DNA from: Comamonas halotolerans
GTDB taxonomy: Bacteria; Pseudomonadota; Gammaproteobacteria; Burkholderiales; Burkholderiaceae_C
Assembly (NCBI RefSeq): GCF_030162935.1
Contig: NZ_JASAUZ010000034.1
Coordinates: forward strand, 124,001 to 188,000
Direction: 5' to 3'
DNA length: 64,000 nucleotides
The position numbers and the translations under genes were made by a program. Positions 1 through 10,073 of the stretch are shown here, one piece after another (positions within the stretch are counted from its first letter, which is position 1; the number at the start of each line of letters is the position of its first letter). The notes under the pieces are model-generated. The model had not been told where the DNA came from and made no database searches. It saw only the letters and a program-made list of their open reading frames with translations.

Positions 1-591
1 GGCATCAGGGTCAACCAGTTCGTCGGCATCAAAATCATGCAGCTTGATGAATTCTGTGCTATCTACGGCAAACTCCAGGTAGAAGATATTGTTGTTGGCG
101 GTATAGAACGTTACCCGACGTGCTTGTGGGTTGTCCAGATTGGCGTCCACACTGAGTTGCACCTGCTTGTTGAGCACCAGCATTTTGGGCTGATTTTGCG
201 TGATGTGAGTCTGAAGTTCACGGCGGATTTTTCCCGTGAAGTCACCAACGACTTGGTTCATCAGCTCGCCCATCACATTGCTTACATCGTCCGAGGTGTG
301 CGAGCTGGCCAGATCACTCTCAGACATGCCCATGTTCAGCAAATAGCTGCGATACAGCTCCATGGCGGCTGCGGCGGACAAGTTGATGATGACCAGCCCT
401 GAAAAACCTCCGTCAAACAGGACGAAGCAGCCAATATCAGGCTTGAGATAAGTCTTTTGGATGCGCTGGACCATGCCGGAGTACTGCACCTGTGAGGTGG
501 TGGCCACATTGAGGACACGGGTCACCGAGTTGCACAAGCTGACCAGCAGCTCATCAGTGCCTTGCACCGGGACGTTATTGACATCGCGCAT
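1..591 (-). CDS. DUF3334 family protein (3' end cut by window edge)
   Basis: A reverse-strand reading frame opens at the ATG at 591-589 and stays open for 197 codons to the window edge, so the C-terminus lies outside. The protein begins MRDVNNVPVQGTDELLVSLC and is soluble, with no signal peptide. It has a central GGFSGLVIINLSA segment and a helical MGELMNQVVGDFTGKIRREL stretch, reminiscent of CheX/CheC-like domains. I recognise it as the DUF3334 family of proteobacteria, whose function is not established. The next gene on this strand (proX) ends at 727 behind a terminator, so this gene probably has its own promoter in 592-661. The family call is from memory of the sequence pattern. Confidence 0.75.
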   Translation of the reverse strand, partial: MRDVNNVPVQGTDELLVSLCNSVTRVLNVATTSQVQYSGMVQRIQKTYLKPDIGCFVLFDGGFSGLVIINLSAAAAMELYRSYLLNMGMSESDLASSHTSDDVSNVMGELMNQVVGDFTGKIRRELQTHITQNQPKMLVLNKQVQLSVDANLDNPQARRVTFYTANNNIFYLEFAVDSTEFIKLHDFDADELVDPDA

Positions 592-661
592 AGATCAATT
601 GGTCGTTAAAAGTAACAAAACGAAAGTGATTATGGGCGCATTGGAGACATTTGGTGCATCA

Positions 662-696
662 CAAAGAAAAAGCATTGGATGTTGCCACCCAATGCT
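662..696 (-). terminator. Rho-independent terminator after first proX
   Basis: The 8-bp stem AGCATTGG (671-678) pairs with CCAATGCT (689-696). On the minus strand it is followed by TTTTCTTTGT, 31 bp beyond the stop codon of the proX gene at 727. Confidence 0.7.
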
Positions 697-726
697 GTGC
701 GTAGACACAAATATTCCGGGCAGGCC

Positions 727-1782
727 TTATTGAGACTTGGCTGCTGCAAGGGCTTGTTCCACCCAGCCGTCGAATGTCTTTTGGTGCGCTTGGATCCAGC
801 CATCTACATGTTTGTTGATGTCAGCTATGGAGTTGGCGCCCTGGCGCATGCGCATGTTTTGTGCGTTGATGTCATCCAGGGGGATTTCCATCATTTCAAA
901 GAGTTTGGCGGCAGCAGGGTTGGCTTGTGCCCATGCTTTGTTGGCCAGAATGTATTGCTGGTTGAGCTGAAAGCCGTAGTTTTTACCGTTGGGCAGCTGC
1001 GTATTGTCATCACCGCTGGCGTTTGGAATATTGGGCACTTCCAGCCATGTCACTTCTTTGCCCGGGCGCAATACAGTGTTGACCCAAAACGGTGTCCAGA
1101 CATAGTAAAGAATAGGTTTGCCTTCTTTGTAGCGGGTGATTGAGTCGGCTATCAAGGCTTGATAGTTGCCTTGGCGATGGGTAATGTGTTCGCTAAGGCC
1201 CAGACCTTGCAGATGCTTGTTAATTGCCAGCTCACAGCCCCAGCCAGGGTTACAGCCCGTCAAATCGGCTTTGCCATCTCCATCGCTGTCGAACAAAGCG
1301 GAGAGCTTGGGATCTTTGAGCTGGGTGATGCTGGTGATGCCATATGCATCAGCGGTTTTCTTGTCGATCAAATAGCCTTGTACTGCATTGCGCGAGTAGG
1401 TGCCTGCGCGATAAAAGGCTTTATCACCGCCGTTGTTTTCATAAAAGGCGCGGTGCAAAGGCATCCAGTGTGTGGCCGTGAAGGTGGCATCTCCGCTGGC
1501 TACTGCCACGTGTTGCGTGCCATTTTCCAGGTCTTTGAGGGGAAGTACCTCATAACCGAGGCGCTCGAGCGCACGACTGACCAGCAAGGTCTGAAATGCT
1601 TCTTCATCAACAGTGCCTTTGATAGGCTGGACTTTGATCCCTTTGCCAGGCAGTGGTTGGTCTGCAGCAGCTGCTGGCAGGGCATGGCTCCAGAGCATTG
1701 CGCTCAACAATGCACTGGCCGTCCACCATTGTGTAGTTTTGAATTGGGTGGTTTGAGGGTTTGGGTGTGTGCTGTGTGGCAC
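727..1782 (-). CDS. proX: Glycine betaine/proline ABC transporter substrate-binding protein (ProX paralogue)
   Basis: A 351-residue periplasmic binding protein of the OpuAC/ProX family, which captures glycine betaine or proline betaine for the ProVW importer. It has an N-terminal signal peptide (hydrophobic core around residues 22-40, ending ALPAAAA). The mature part begins [13 protein letters not shown] and contains the ligand-cage region THWMPLH, the Cys pair GCNPGWGCE and the aromatic YYVWTPFW segment. The start is a GTG at 1782 with a GGAG ribosome-binding site 7 nt upstream; no ATG fits better. It is a close paralogue of the next ProX (1907-2929), from which a terminator separates it. 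It may therefore be made from its own promoter in the 1783-1861 gap or by read-through. Confidence 0.9.
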   Translation of the reverse strand: MPHSTHPNPQTTQFKTTQWWTASALLSAMLWSHALPAAAADQPLPGKGIKVQPIKGTVDEEAFQTLLVSRALERLGYEVLPLKDLENGTQHVAVASGDATFTATHWMPLHRAFYENNGGDKAFYRAGTYSRNAVQGYLIDKKTADAYGITSITQLKDPKLSALFDSDGDGKADLTGCNPGWGCELAINKHLQGLGLSEHITHRQGNYQALIADSITRYKEGKPILYYVWTPFWVNTVLRPGKEVTWLEVPNIPNASGDDNTQLPNGKNYGFQLNQQYILANKAWAQANPAAAKLFEMMEIPLDDINAQNMRMRQGANSIADINKHVDGWIQAHQKTFDGWVEQALAAAKSQ

Positions 1783-1861
1783 GGAGTCTCCTTTCCTGTT
1801 GTGGGTGCCTACCCCGAATCAAGGCGATGGAATGCCGCGATGGGCACAAAAAGAAAAAATG

Positions 1862-1889
1862 AAAAAAAGGCGCTCGCAAGCGGCGCCTT
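1862..1889 (-). terminator. Terminator between the two proX genes
   Basis: A 7-bp stem AAGGCGC (1867-1873) / GCGCCTT (1883-1889) with a 9-nt loop is followed on the minus strand by seven T residues (1868-1862). It ends the proVWX transcript before the second proX paralogue. Confidence 0.75.
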
Positions 1890-1906
1890 AATGATGGAGT
1901 GCTGCT

Positions 1907-2929
1907 TTACTTCTTGGCTGCAGCCAGTGCCTGTTTGATCCAGCCATCAAAAGTCGCTTGATGAGCCTTGATCCAGCCATTGGTGTGGCGCTCGATATCG
2001 GCAGGTTTGCCTTGGCCCTGGCTCATCATGTGATTTTGGGCATTGATGTCAGTGACAGAGATTTGCATCACTTCAAACAGTTTGGCGGCAGCAGGGTTCT
2101 TATCGGTCCATGCCTTGTTGGCCACGATGTGCTGCTTGTTCACGACGAAACCATAGTTCTTGCCATTGGGCAACTTGGTGTCTGTGCCTTTTTGTTCACC
2201 GGGCGCTGAAGAGAAAGGAACTTCCAGCCAGACCACGTCCTTGCCAGGCTTGAGTTCGTTACTCACCCAGTAGGGTGTCCATGTGTAGTACAGAATGGGT
2301 TTACCTGCTTTGTAGCGCGCGATGGTGTCGGCAATCAGTGCGGAGTAGGTGCCTTGCTGGTGTGTGACGGTGTCGCGCAGCTTATAAGCATCCAGGTGGT
2401 GCTCAATCATGGCTTCGCAGCCCCAGCCAGGGTTGCAGCCAGTCATGTCCGCCTTGCCATCGCCATCGGTGTCAAACAGTTTGGCAATCTTGGGGTCCTT
2501 GAGCTGGTCGATATTGGTGATCTTGTAGGCGTCGGCCGTTTTCTTGTCGATCAAATAGCCTTGGGCGGCATTGTCGGAATAAATGCCCTTGCGATAGAGC
2601 TTTGCATCGCCGCCAGAATTCTTGTAGTAATCAGCGTGCAGGGGATTCCAGTGCGAGGCGATGAAGGTGGCATCACCGTTGCCAATCGCAAGGTGTGCTG
2701 TGGGGTATTCCACTTCTTTGATGGGTTGCACGTCGTAACCCAGTTTTTCCAAGGCTTTCATGACCAGCAAGGTCTGAAAAGTCTCTTCTGCAATCGAGCT
2801 TTTGAGCGGATAAACCTTTACCCCTTTGCCGGGTAGATCATTGGCGTAAGCACTCATGCACGTGAGCGCCAGAGCACTTGCTGCCACGGCGGTCAGGGTG
2901 CGGGCGGTTGTACGGATCATGGATGTCAT
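1907..2929 (-). CDS. proX: Glycine betaine/proline ABC transporter substrate-binding protein ProX
   Basis: A 340-residue periplasmic betaine-binding protein (OpuAC family). The reading frame is open further upstream into proW, but the ATG at 2929 is chosen because GGAGG lies 6 nt before it and a good signal peptide follows (MTSMIRTT, a hydrophobic stretch, cleavage after SAYA). The mature protein has [13 protein letters not shown], the ligand-binding SHWNPLH, the Cys pair GCNPGWGCE and YYTWTPYW. It follows proW by 70 bp in the same orientation, making a standard proV-proW-proX order. It is strongly similar to the ProX at 727-1782, which suggests a tandem duplication. Confidence 0.93.
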   Translation of the reverse strand: MTSMIRTTARTLTAVAASALALTCMSAYANDLPGKGVKVYPLKSSIAEETFQTLLVMKALEKLGYDVQPIKEVEYPTAHLAIGNGDATFIASHWNPLHADYYKNSGGDAKLYRKGIYSDNAAQGYLIDKKTADAYKITNIDQLKDPKIAKLFDTDGDGKADMTGCNPGWGCEAMIEHHLDAYKLRDTVTHQQGTYSALIADTIARYKAGKPILYYTWTPYWVSNELKPGKDVVWLEVPFSSAPGEQKGTDTKLPNGKNYGFVVNKQHIVANKAWTDKNPAAAKLFEVMQISVTDINAQNHMMSQGQGKPADIERHTNGWIKAHQATFDGWIKQALAAAKK

Positions 2930-2999
2930 CGTCGTCCTCCAGGTAAAAATCAATGTAAGGGTCTGCAAACGCTGCCAAAACAGCGTTTGCAGTGGTGCA

Positions 3000-4109
3000 T
3001 CAGGCTTGTTTCTTGGGTTTGAACAGCAGTCCCAGTGGGCCGCGGTGCCACCAGCGCTCTCCGCCGCGGTGGGGTTGGCCCATGGCTTGGGTAATGCGGT
3101 CCAGCACAATGGCCAGCAGCACAATTCCCAGGCCGCCCACGGTAGCCAAGCCCATGTCCAGACGGCCAATTCCACGCAGAACCATTTGGCCCAGGCCACC
3201 CACGGCGATCATGGATGCAATCACCACCATGGAAAGGGACAGCATCAGCGCCTGGTTGATACCTGCCATGATGTTGGGCATGGCCAAAGGCAGCTGAACC
3301 TTCCACAGCAACTGCCATGGGGATGCACCGTAAGCGCGGCTGGCTTCAATCAGGTCGGGGCGCACTTGGCGAATGCCCAGATTGGTCAGACGCACCAAGG
3401 GTGGCAACGCAAAAATGATGGTCACGATCACGCCGGGAACATTACCAATGCCAAACAGCATGACCACAGGCACCAAATAGACGAATGCCGGGGTGGTCTG
3501 CATGGCATCGAGAATGGGGCGGGTCCAGCGCTGAGCGCGGTCGCTGGACGCAATCAAAATGCCAAGTGGCAGTCCAATCACGATACAGAATGCCAAAGAG
3601 GTCAGCACCAGGGACAGCGTCACCATGGCCTCAGGCCATATGCCCAGCACAGCAATGGCTATCAGCGAACAGGCGGTGCCAATGGCCAGACCGCGACCAG
3701 CAAACTGCCAGGCAAACAAGGCAACCAGCAGTGTCAGCAAGGGCCAGGGAACTGCCAACATGAGCTGCTCGACACCTGACAAGGTGGCGTCGATAGGAGC
3801 CCGAACAGCCTGGAAGAAAGGACGGAAGTTTTCCACCACCCACTCAAGGCCTTGGTTGATCCAGCCTTCAAGCGGCAGACCATCAGCCCACAGTTGTTCC
3901 CACCAGTTCAGCGGCGTATCGCTCGTGTTGGTGGCTCCAGCCAGCCAGTCAGTGCCTGCGCCCGTATCGGGAGTTGTAGGTGTTCCCCAAGGGTCGGCAG
4001 ACGCAGATTCGGCGGTGTTTACAGTACTTGCTGCCCATGGGTCTGTGCTGGCAGTGGCAGGCTCTGCTGCAGTTGCCCAAGGGTCGTTGTTTGCAGTCAC
4101 TTCACTCAT
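3000..4109 (-). CDS. proW: Glycine betaine/proline ABC transporter permease ProW
   Basis: A 369-residue inner-membrane permease of the betaine ABC importer. The first ~100 residues form a soluble, Ala/Thr-rich tail with three Asp-Pro-Trp motifs (NDPWAT, TDPWAA, ADPWGT), comparable to the N-terminal tail of E. coli ProW. Several membrane segments follow, with the binding-protein-dependent transport signature around [20 protein letters not shown] and the well-conserved [18 protein letters not shown] near the C-terminus. Its ATG overlaps the proV stop by 4 nt (4106-4109), which implies translational coupling. The family and operon position agree, so the call is secure. Confidence 0.95.
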   Translation of the reverse strand: MSEVTANNDPWATAAEPATASTDPWAASTVNTAESASADPWGTPTTPDTGAGTDWLAGATNTSDTPLNWWEQLWADGLPLEGWINQGLEWVVENFRPFFQAVRAPIDATLSGVEQLMLAVPWPLLTLLVALFAWQFAGRGLAIGTACSLIAIAVLGIWPEAMVTLSLVLTSLAFCIVIGLPLGILIASSDRAQRWTRPILDAMQTTPAFVYLVPVVMLFGIGNVPGVIVTIIFALPPLVRLTNLGIRQVRPDLIEASRAYGASPWQLLWKVQLPLAMPNIMAGINQALMLSLSMVVIASMIAVGGLGQMVLRGIGRLDMGLATVGGLGIVLLAIVLDRITQAMGQPHRGGERWWHRGPLGLLFKPKKQA

Positions 4110-5440
4110 GCTTGTTCTCCTTGTGGTTTGGTGGATACGCTGTCCGAATGCTCTTGGAGCATGGAGGGCGAGTCGGTTTCACCAGTGGGGAACAAAGGGT
4201 TGAGTGTGACGGGAGGGCGTACTGGCTGCGGTGGCGGTACGGGCGGTGTATCGCGGTCCAGGAAGCGCAACATGGTGGTGCGACTGATTACGCCGAGAAA
4301 CTTGCCGTCTTCGGCCAGCACAGGCATCGGGCAGGGCGCAGTAGCCATCGGACCAAAGAGCTCGGCCACAGGTGTTGAGGCCTCGCAGGTCACGACATTG
4401 TCGATAAATGCGTGCTTGAGGCCGAGCATGCCCTCATGGCCATGCAAGGCATCACGCAGCGATTGGGCGGAAACCACTCCCATGAGACGCTTGCGGGCAT
4501 TCAAGACGTAGGCGTGATCGCGATCGGAATCATCGATCAAACGTAGCGCTGCACGGCAGCCGCGATCGTTGTGCTCGGAGATGATGGTCAGTGCCTGACG
4601 CGCAATGTCCGAGGCTTTGAAAACTGCTGCTGCGTCCACGCCCTTGATAAAGCTGCGGACATAGTCGTCAGCAGGACTGCGCAGGATATCGTCAGGTGTG
4701 CCCACCTGGATGACTTGGCCATCTTTCATGATGGCAATGCGATCACCAATGCGCATGGCCTCATCCAGATCGTGCGAGATGAAGACGATGGTGCGGCGTT
4801 TGGTTTCCTGCAAACGCAGCAACTCGGACTGCATTTCAGTGCGAATGATGGGGTCGAGCGCTGAAAAAGCTTCGTCCATCAGCAAGATGGATGGGTCTGA
4901 AGCCAGGGCACGGGCCAAACCAACACGCTGCTGCATACCACCCGATAGTTCATCGGGGTAGCTGGCGCCCCAGGCACCAAGGCCCACTTGCTCCAGCGCT
5001 TCTTGTGCAGCTTGCTGACGAACGGATTTATCGACACCAGCCATCTCGAGGCCGAAAGCGGTGTTGTCCAGCACAGTCATATGCGGCATCAAGGCAAACG
5101 ACTGAAAGACCATGGAAATGTCTTTGCGGCGCAATGCACGCAAATCTTTGTCGCTGAGGCTGTTGATGTCTTGGCCGTCAACGACGATACGACCGCTGGT
5201 TGGCTCGATCAGGCGATTGAGCATGCGCACCAGCGTGGATTTGCCGGAACCCGACAAACCCATGACGACAAAGATTTCTCCAGCTTCAATGGTGAAGTTG
5301 GCATCGAACACGCCGATCGATTGACCTGTGCGTTCGAGAATTTGTTGCTTGGAAAGCCCTTGGCGCACCAGGTCCAAGGCTTGCTTTGGATGTTCACCAA
5401 AGACCTTGAAGACGTTTTCGATGCGAATTTGTTTGGCCAC
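4106..5440 (-). CDS. proV: Glycine betaine/proline ABC transporter ATP-binding protein ProV
   Basis: A 444-residue ATPase that powers betaine import with ProW and ProX. Visible motifs are Walker [10 protein letters not shown] (about residues 60-68), the signature [15 protein letters not shown], Walker [14 protein letters not shown], and the switch histidine in [10 protein letters not shown]. The C-terminal part contains two CBS-type segments (about 280-400), the ionic-strength sensor in this family. A Pro-rich and acidic tail of about 45 residues makes it longer than E. coli ProV (400 aa). It is the first gene of the operon. A sigma70-like promoter lies about 360 nt upstream (5810-5838). Confidence 0.95.
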   Translation of the reverse strand: MAKQIRIENVFKVFGEHPKQALDLVRQGLSKQQILERTGQSIGVFDANFTIEAGEIFVVMGLSGSGKSTLVRMLNRLIEPTSGRIVVDGQDINSLSDKDLRALRRKDISMVFQSFALMPHMTVLDNTAFGLEMAGVDKSVRQQAAQEALEQVGLGAWGASYPDELSGGMQQRVGLARALASDPSILLMDEAFSALDPIIRTEMQSELLRLQETKRRTIVFISHDLDEAMRIGDRIAIMKDGQVIQVGTPDDILRSPADDYVRSFIKGVDAAAVFKASDIARQALTIISEHNDRGCRAALRLIDDSDRDHAYVLNARKRLMGVVSAQSLRDALHGHEGMLGLKHAFIDNVVTCEASTPVAELFGPMATAPCPMPVLAEDGKFLGVISRTTMLRFLDRDTPPVPPPQPVRPPVTLNPLFPTGETDSPSMLQEHSDSVSTKPQGEQA

Positions 5441-5809
5441 TGGTTGTCCTCCCTTGATTTTTTCTTTGGGGGGTTAAACACAGTGCAGCCGCGTCACAAG
5501 CGGTGCTTGGACGGCCTACACGCGAAGCCAAATGTCATGCCAACCGATGCGGCGACCTTGCCACATCATGGAAAGTCGCGAAAAGAGGGTGTGTCGGGCC
5601 CGAATGGCAACGTAAGTGCGCAAGGGCCACGAAGAAAGGGCAGAGGCAGCGCACTCTGTGTGTGCGTCACTTAATCCAAACGGTTCCGTGCATCAGTGCC
5701 AGACATCTGGCGCTGTGGTGCTGCAACTGCGGATACAGCGCTTGCACCAGATGAATCCATGCAAGAAATGCATGGATTACCTGCATGGCAGGTTGTTAAT
5801 GAGGTGCGT
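5441..5809 (-). other. Long untranslated leader of proVWX
   Basis: No convincing gene is seen on either strand between proV and the promoter at 5810-5838. If that promoter is used, the transcript carries a 5' leader of about 360 nt. The leader begins with a strong hairpin (5755-5777) and a smaller CCTGC/GCAGG hairpin near 5780. The leader's role is inferred only from position. Confidence 0.45.
5755..5777. repeat. 9-bp hairpin in the proVWX leader
   Basis: ATCCATGCA (5755-5763) is perfectly complementary to TGCATGGAT (5769-5777) around the loop AGAAA. It lies about 26-48 nt downstream of the predicted transcription start. It has no T-run, so it is not an obvious terminator. Confidence 0.5.
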
Positions 5810-5838
5810 ATTCTAACTATTGGCTATATGGTTGTCAA
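5810..5838 (-). promoter_or_regulatory. Predicted sigma70 promoter of proVWX
   Basis: On the minus strand a perfect -35 TTGACA (5838-5833) and a -10 TAGAAT (5815-5810) are separated by exactly 17 bp. Transcription would start near 5803 towards proV. Confidence 0.6.
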
Positions 5839-5850
5839 GAATAAATTTCA

Positions 5851-5878
5851 GCATTCATGAATGCAATCCATTGCATTC
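5851..5878. promoter_or_regulatory. Overlapping palindromes upstream of the proVWX promoter
   Basis: GCATTCATGAATGC (5851-5864) is a perfect 14-bp palindrome. It overlaps a second inverted repeat, GAATGCAAT / ATTGCATTC (5859-5878, 2-nt spacer). Both sit 13-40 bp upstream of the predicted -35. Such geometry suits an activator or repressor site; the protein is unknown. Confidence 0.4.
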
Positions 5879-5913
5879 GTAGACATTCTGGTCTCAGATG
5901 TAGGCAAAAGATG

Positions 5914-5945
5914 ACAAAAATAGAAAACCGGCCCAAAGGCCGGTT
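5914..5945 (-). terminator. Terminator of the UPF0114 gene
   Basis: A perfect 8-bp stem AACCGGCC / GGCCGGTT (5926-5945, loop CAAA) is followed on the minus strand by TTCTATTTTTG. It lies 20 bp after the stop at 5966. Confidence 0.75.
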
Positions 5946-5965
5946 GAGATGGTGTCGTGGGCGAA

Positions 5966-6592
5966 TTAGTGTGCGGGAGGATGCTGGCTGTGGATTAGCT
6001 TGTCGGTATAAGCGATGGCCAGGGCGCTGAGCAGGAACACCAGATGGATGATGGTTTGCCACATCAGGACTTTGACATCGTAGTTGCCCGCATTGATAAA
6101 GGTTTTGAGCAGATGGATAGAGCTGATGCCAATGATGGACAGCGCCAGCTTTACCTTCAGTACCGATGCATTCACGTGGTCCAGCCATTCGGGCTGATCA
6201 GGATGACTGTCCAGGCCCAGTCGGCTGACAAAGGTTTCATAACCGCCAACGATCACCATGATCAGCAAGTTGGAGATCATGACAACATCAATCAGGGCCA
6301 GCACTACTAGCATGATGATGGTCTCGTTCAGACCTGTCACTGGAGCATCGGGTTTGTAGCCGATATTGTTGACCAGTGCCTGCAAGGCCTCCTGGCTGCC
6401 GAATGCAGCCTCTATCAGGTGCCATAGCTCTACCAAGAAATGCCAGACATAGACACCTTGCGCTGCAATCAGGCCTAAGTACAGGGGAAGTTGTAGCCAG
6501 CGGCTGGCAAAAATCAAGCTGGGGAGGGTACGCATGGAGGAGTTGCAAGAGGGAGGTGCAGGTGACTCGGTATTCGGGTCCAGGGAAGCCAT
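5966..6592 (-). CDS. UPF0114/YqhA family inner-membrane protein
   Basis: About 208 residues with several hydrophobic helices (for example [40 protein letters not shown] and [20 protein letters not shown]). It carries the family-typical segments [20 protein letters not shown] and [12 protein letters not shown], which I recognise as UPF0114 (TIGR00645, YqhA-like). The function of this family is not known. The frame is open to an ATG at 6649, giving 227 residues. The ATG at 6592 is preferred because the extra 19 residues look like translated leader, though neither start has a clear ribosome-binding site. It is a single gene with its own terminator, divergent from acs. Confidence 0.8.
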   Translation of the reverse strand: MASLDPNTESPAPPSCNSSMRTLPSLIFASRWLQLPLYLGLIAAQGVYVWHFLVELWHLIEAAFGSQEALQALVNNIGYKPDAPVTGLNETIIMLVVLALIDVVMISNLLIMVIVGGYETFVSRLGLDSHPDQPEWLDHVNASVLKVKLALSIIGISSIHLLKTFINAGNYDVKVLMWQTIIHLVFLLSALAIAYTDKLIHSQHPPAH

Positions 6593-6793
6593 AAATTCAA
6601 TCGAAAACAGATGTAGCCAAGCCGCGCAAAAATTGCGCAGGGGCGGCATTTTAGGGTGATGATCTAATGGTTAACCCTGTCTAAGTCCTTAGTTTTCCTC
6701 GGAATTGTCTGACACGCAGTCAGTGGTATGTAAGTGCTGGGGCTGACATTTGCTCTCAAACTATGACACCTCAAAGAGCAAGGAGACAAAGCC

Positions 6794-8794
6794 ATGAATG
6801 CACCCGGTTCCTCGATTGAATCTGTGTTGGTGGAAAGCCGCGTGTTTTCCCCATCGGAAACCACCCAAAAGGCAGCACGTATTTCCGGGATGGCGGCCTA
6901 TGACGCTTTATGCGCAGAGGCGAGCCAGGACTATGAAGGCTATTGGGCAAGGCTGGCGCGCGAAAACATGGTCTGGACCAAGCCTTTCACACAGATTCTC
7001 GATGAAAGCAATGCGCCGTTTTACCGCTGGTTTGCCGACGGTGAGCTGAATGCCAGTGCCAACTGCCTGGACAAGCACATGGGCACAGCAGTTGAGCACA
7101 AGACGGCCATCATTTTTGAGGCTGACGATGGACAGGTTACCAAGGTCAGCTATCGTGAATTGCTGAACCGTGTGGCGCAGTTTGCCAATGGGCTCAAGTC
7201 GCAGGGCGTTCAAAAAGGCGATCGGGTTCTGATCTATATGCCCATGACGATTGAAGGTGTGGTGGCCATGCAGGCCTGTGCGCGTATCGGCGCAACACAC
7301 TCCGTGGTGTTTGGCGGGTTCTCGGCCAAAGCGGTTCAAGAGCGCATCGTGGACGTGGGCGCAAAAGTGGTCATTACCGCCAACTATCAAATGCGTGGCG
7401 GAAAGGAGCTGCCTCTTAAAGCGATTGTGGATGAGGCCTTGAGTTTAGGCGGCTGCGAGGCAGTGCAGCGTGTGCTGGTGTTTGAGCGCACGGCCACGGC
7501 TTGCGCCATGGTGGAGGGGCGTGACATCACGTTTGATGGGCTGCTGGATGGTCAGAGTAACGAATGCGCGCCAGTGGCCGTGGAGGCAGAGCACCCGCTG
7601 TTCATCCTCTACACCAGCGGCTCTACCGGCAAACCCAAGGGCGTGCAGCATGCCACCGGTGGCTACATGCTCTGGGCCAAGCAAACGGTGGAGTGGACTT
7701 TTGACATGCAGCCCAGCGACGTGTTCTGGTGCACGGCGGATATAGGCTGGATTACAGGGCACACTTATGTCGCCTATGGGCCGCTGGCTGCAGGCGCTAC
7801 ACAGATTGTGTTTGAAGGCGTGCCTACCTATCCGCATGCTGGTCGCTTCTGGGAAATGATTGAGCGTCATGACTGCACCATTTTCTACACCGCACCTACG
7901 GCTATCCGCTCACTGATCAAAGCAGCAGAAACTGATGAAAAGGTGCATCCCAAGAACTGGAATCTCGGTAGTTTGCGTATTCTGGGCAGCGTGGGAGAGC
8001 CGATCAACCCTGAGGCCTGGATGTGGTATTACCGCAATGTGGGCGGGGAGCGTTGCCCGATTGTGGATACCTTCTGGCAAACCGAGAACGGTGGTCACAT
8101 GATCACGCCACTGCCAGGGGCTACACCGCTGGTGCCAGGCTCTTGCACCTTGCCTTTGCCGGGCATCCAGGCGGCTATCGTGGATGAGACTGGTAATGAA
8201 CTGCCAAATGGTGCGGGTGGCATGCTGGTGGTAAAGCGTCCATGGCCCAGCATGATTCGCAATATCTGGGGGGATCCGGAGCGTTTCAAGAAAAGCTATT
8301 TCCCTGAAGAGCTGGGCGGTAAGACCTACCTCGCTGGAGATGGTGCAGTGCGCAGCGAAGATCGTGGCTATTTCCGGATCACGGGGCGTATAGATGATGT
8401 GCTCAATGTATCAGGGCATCGCATGGGTACGATGGAGATTGAGTCGGCACTGGTTGCAAAAACCGACTTGGTGGCAGAAGCTGCAGTTGTGGGGCGGCCA
8501 GACGATTTGACCGGAGAGGCGATCTGTGCGTTCGTGGTGCTCAAACGGCCATTGCCCTCCGATCCAGAAGAAGCCAAGGTGCTGGCCAATGAGTTGCGTA
8601 ACTGGGTAGCCAAAGAAATTGGTCCTATTGCCAAGCCCAAAGACATTCGTTTTGGTGAAAATCTGCCTAAAACGCGTAGCGGCAAGATCATGCGCCGCCT
8701 GTTGCGCTCCATTGCCAAGGGCGAGGCCATCACCCAGGATACCAGTACGCTGGAGAATCCGGCCATTTTGGAGCAGTTGGCCAAAACCAATTGA
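6794..8794 (+). CDS. acs: Acetyl-CoA synthetase
   Basis: A 666-residue AMP-forming acetate-CoA ligase that converts acetate, ATP and CoA to acetyl-CoA. The P-loop-like motif [11 protein letters not shown] is near residue 272. Other ANL motifs include [18 protein letters not shown] and [10 protein letters not shown]. The C-terminal [11 protein letters not shown] near residue 625 contains the catalytic Lys that is regulated by acetylation in homologues. The length matches Acs (about 650). The ATG has an AAGGAGA site 6-7 nt upstream. It stands alone, with a terminator right after it, and probably supports acetate assimilation. Confidence 0.96.
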   Translation: MNAPGSSIESVLVESRVFSPSETTQKAARISGMAAYDALCAEASQDYEGYWARLARENMVWTKPFTQILDESNAPFYRWFADGELNASANCLDKHMGTAVEHKTAIIFEADDGQVTKVSYRELLNRVAQFANGLKSQGVQKGDRVLIYMPMTIEGVVAMQACARIGATHSVVFGGFSAKAVQERIVDVGAKVVITANYQMRGGKELPLKAIVDEALSLGGCEAVQRVLVFERTATACAMVEGRDITFDGLLDGQSNECAPVAVEAEHPLFILYTSGSTGKPKGVQHATGGYMLWAKQTVEWTFDMQPSDVFWCTADIGWITGHTYVAYGPLAAGATQIVFEGVPTYPHAGRFWEMIERHDCTIFYTAPTAIRSLIKAAETDEKVHPKNWNLGSLRILGSVGEPINPEAWMWYYRNVGGERCPIVDTFWQTENGGHMITPLPGATPLVPGSCTLPLPGIQAAIVDETGNELPNGAGGMLVVKRPWPSMIRNIWGDPERFKKSYFPEELGGKTYLAGDGAVRSEDRGYFRITGRIDDVLNVSGHRMGTMEIESALVAKTDLVAEAAVVGRPDDLTGEAICAFVVLKRPLPSDPEEAKVLANELRNWVAKEIGPIAKPKDIRFGENLPKTRSGKIMRRLLRSIAKGEAITQDTSTLENPAILEQLAKTN

Positions 8795-8831
8795 GGTTTC
8801 GCCTGCAATGGCGCTCAAGCAGCGCTTTGAG

Positions 8832-8858
8832 AAAAGCCACCAGCAGGTGGCTTTTTTT
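8832..8858 (+). terminator. Terminator of acs
   Basis: AGCCACC / GGTGGCT stem (8835-8852, loop AGCA) followed by TTTTTTT. Confidence 0.85.
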
Positions 8859-8958
8859 CGCCTGTAGGAATTCAAGCGAATCCCAAACGCGCACTGAACT
8901 GGCGCAAACACAACAGATATTGAGGTACAAATCAGCCTATAGCGTAAAGGAAACAGGT

Positions 8959-9489
8959 ATGAAATCTCGCATTGCATTACTGGTGCTAATCATCGTGTTG
9001 ATCGGTGTACTGGGCTTTTTTAACTTCCCTTATTTGGCGCAGACAGTGCCTATGTCATTGGGTTTTACGAGCATTGACGCCCCGCTGGGTTTGATCTTGA
9101 TGGCATTGACTGCTTTGATGGCAGTGGTGTTTGTGGCCTATGTCATTGCCATGCAAGGTGCATGGTTGCTGGAGGCCCGTGCGCATGCCAAGGAAATGGC
9201 TGCGCAGCGTGAACTGGCGGACAAGGCTGAAGCTTCTAGGTTTACGGAGTTGCGGGTAGCGATTGAAAGCCTGCATCGCGAAGAAGAGCGTCGCTTGCTG
9301 GAGCGCATGGATGTGCTGGAATCGCATCTGCATGCGCGTGCGCAAGAAAGTGACAACTCGACTGCGGCCTATGTGGGGCAGCTGGAGCAGCAATTGCGTG
9401 CAAATCCCAAAACTATTAACGCTCCGGAGCGAGCAGATCAGCCAACCATTGATCCCCTGGACATCTCACCGCGCAATACGCAGTTTTGA
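8959..9489 (+). CDS. Membrane protein with C-terminal coiled coil (unknown function)
   Basis: A 176-residue protein with two predicted membrane segments (about residues 5-24 and 42-66). A charged, helical region follows (AHAKEMAAQRELADKAEASR, ESLHREEERRLLERMDVLES) that should form a cytoplasmic coiled coil. The architecture resembles small LapA-like proteins, but I do not recognise a named family. The ATG at 8959 is chosen for the AAAGGAAAC site upstream and because the membrane topology starts there; the frame itself opens earlier within the acs terminator. A strong bidirectional terminator closes it. Confidence 0.65.
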   Translation: MKSRIALLVLIIVLIGVLGFFNFPYLAQTVPMSLGFTSIDAPLGLILMALTALMAVVFVAYVIAMQGAWLLEARAHAKEMAAQRELADKAEASRFTELRVAIESLHREEERRLLERMDVLESHLHARAQESDNSTAAYVGQLEQQLRANPKTINAPERADQPTIDPLDISPRNTQF

Positions 9490-9601
9490 AGTTGAAGTGG
9501 GGCGGCGTTGTATGAGACAGGGCGCCTTTTGCGTAAGGCTTTACATGCTGAATTGAGTACAGTCTCTCGTAGAACATGGAGCATGGAATACGCAGAGCCT
9601 C

Positions 9602-9641
9602 CCAAAAACAAAAGCCACCGAAAGGTGGCTTTTGTTTTTGG
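9602..9641. terminator. Bidirectional terminator with a perfect 18-bp stem
   Basis: A perfect 18-bp inverted repeat around a GAAA tetraloop (9620-9623), with A- and T-rich flanks on both sides. It lies between two converging genes and can end transcription from either. Confidence 0.85.
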
Positions 9642-9661
9642 CTTTCAGCAGGAAGGCTTGG

Positions 9662-9967
9662 CTATTTCAGACTCAGCACCCAAGCGGCCAGTTTCTGGGC
9701 ATCAGCTTCACTGACTTGGTTATTGGCAGGCATGGGCACCGGGCCCCACACACCGCTGCCACCCTTAACAATTTTGCTGGCCAGCTTGCTGGCGGCATCA
9801 CTTTGGCTGGCATAACGATTGGCGACGTCTTTGAATGATGGTCCAACCAGTTTTTTCTCCACTGCGTGGCAAGCCATGCAGTTTTTTGCCGTTGCCAAAG
9901 CCTGGTTGGCCATAGCTGGCGAGACCACACTCAGGGTCAATGCAATAGTGATCAAAGAATGCTTCAT
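9662..9967 (-). CDS. Small periplasmic class I cytochrome c (c551/c552-like)
   Basis: A 101-residue monoheme cytochrome c that carries electrons in the periplasm. A signal peptide (MKHSLITIALTLSVVSPAMA) is followed by the heme-attachment motif CMACH near residue 30. The distal Met ligand lies in GPVPMPANN, about 50 residues on. Size and spacing fit cytochrome c551/c552 (cytochrome c8) proteins that donate electrons to terminal oxidases or denitrification enzymes. It is not linked to an oxidase operon here, although a cbb3 oxidase lies 12 kb downstream. The partner is not determined by sequence. Confidence 0.9.
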   Translation of the reverse strand: MKHSLITIALTLSVVSPAMANQALATAKNCMACHAVEKKLVGPSFKDVANRYASQSDAASKLASKIVKGGSGVWGPVPMPANNQVSEADAQKLAAWVLSLK

Positions 9968-10073
9968 CGCTCAACTTTCTTCTGTGGGCTTTTTCTGGCA
10001 AGCATTGTAGAGTGCAACGTGTGAATGCAGCTTATCGCCTCAGTGAAGGCATGGTGAAGGAGGGTATCTAACA

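Noticed and set aside
3000-4109. The three Asp-Pro-Trp motifs in the ProW N-terminus as a novel repeat
   Set aside because: E. coli ProW has a similar Trp-containing N-terminal tail, so this is a family trait.
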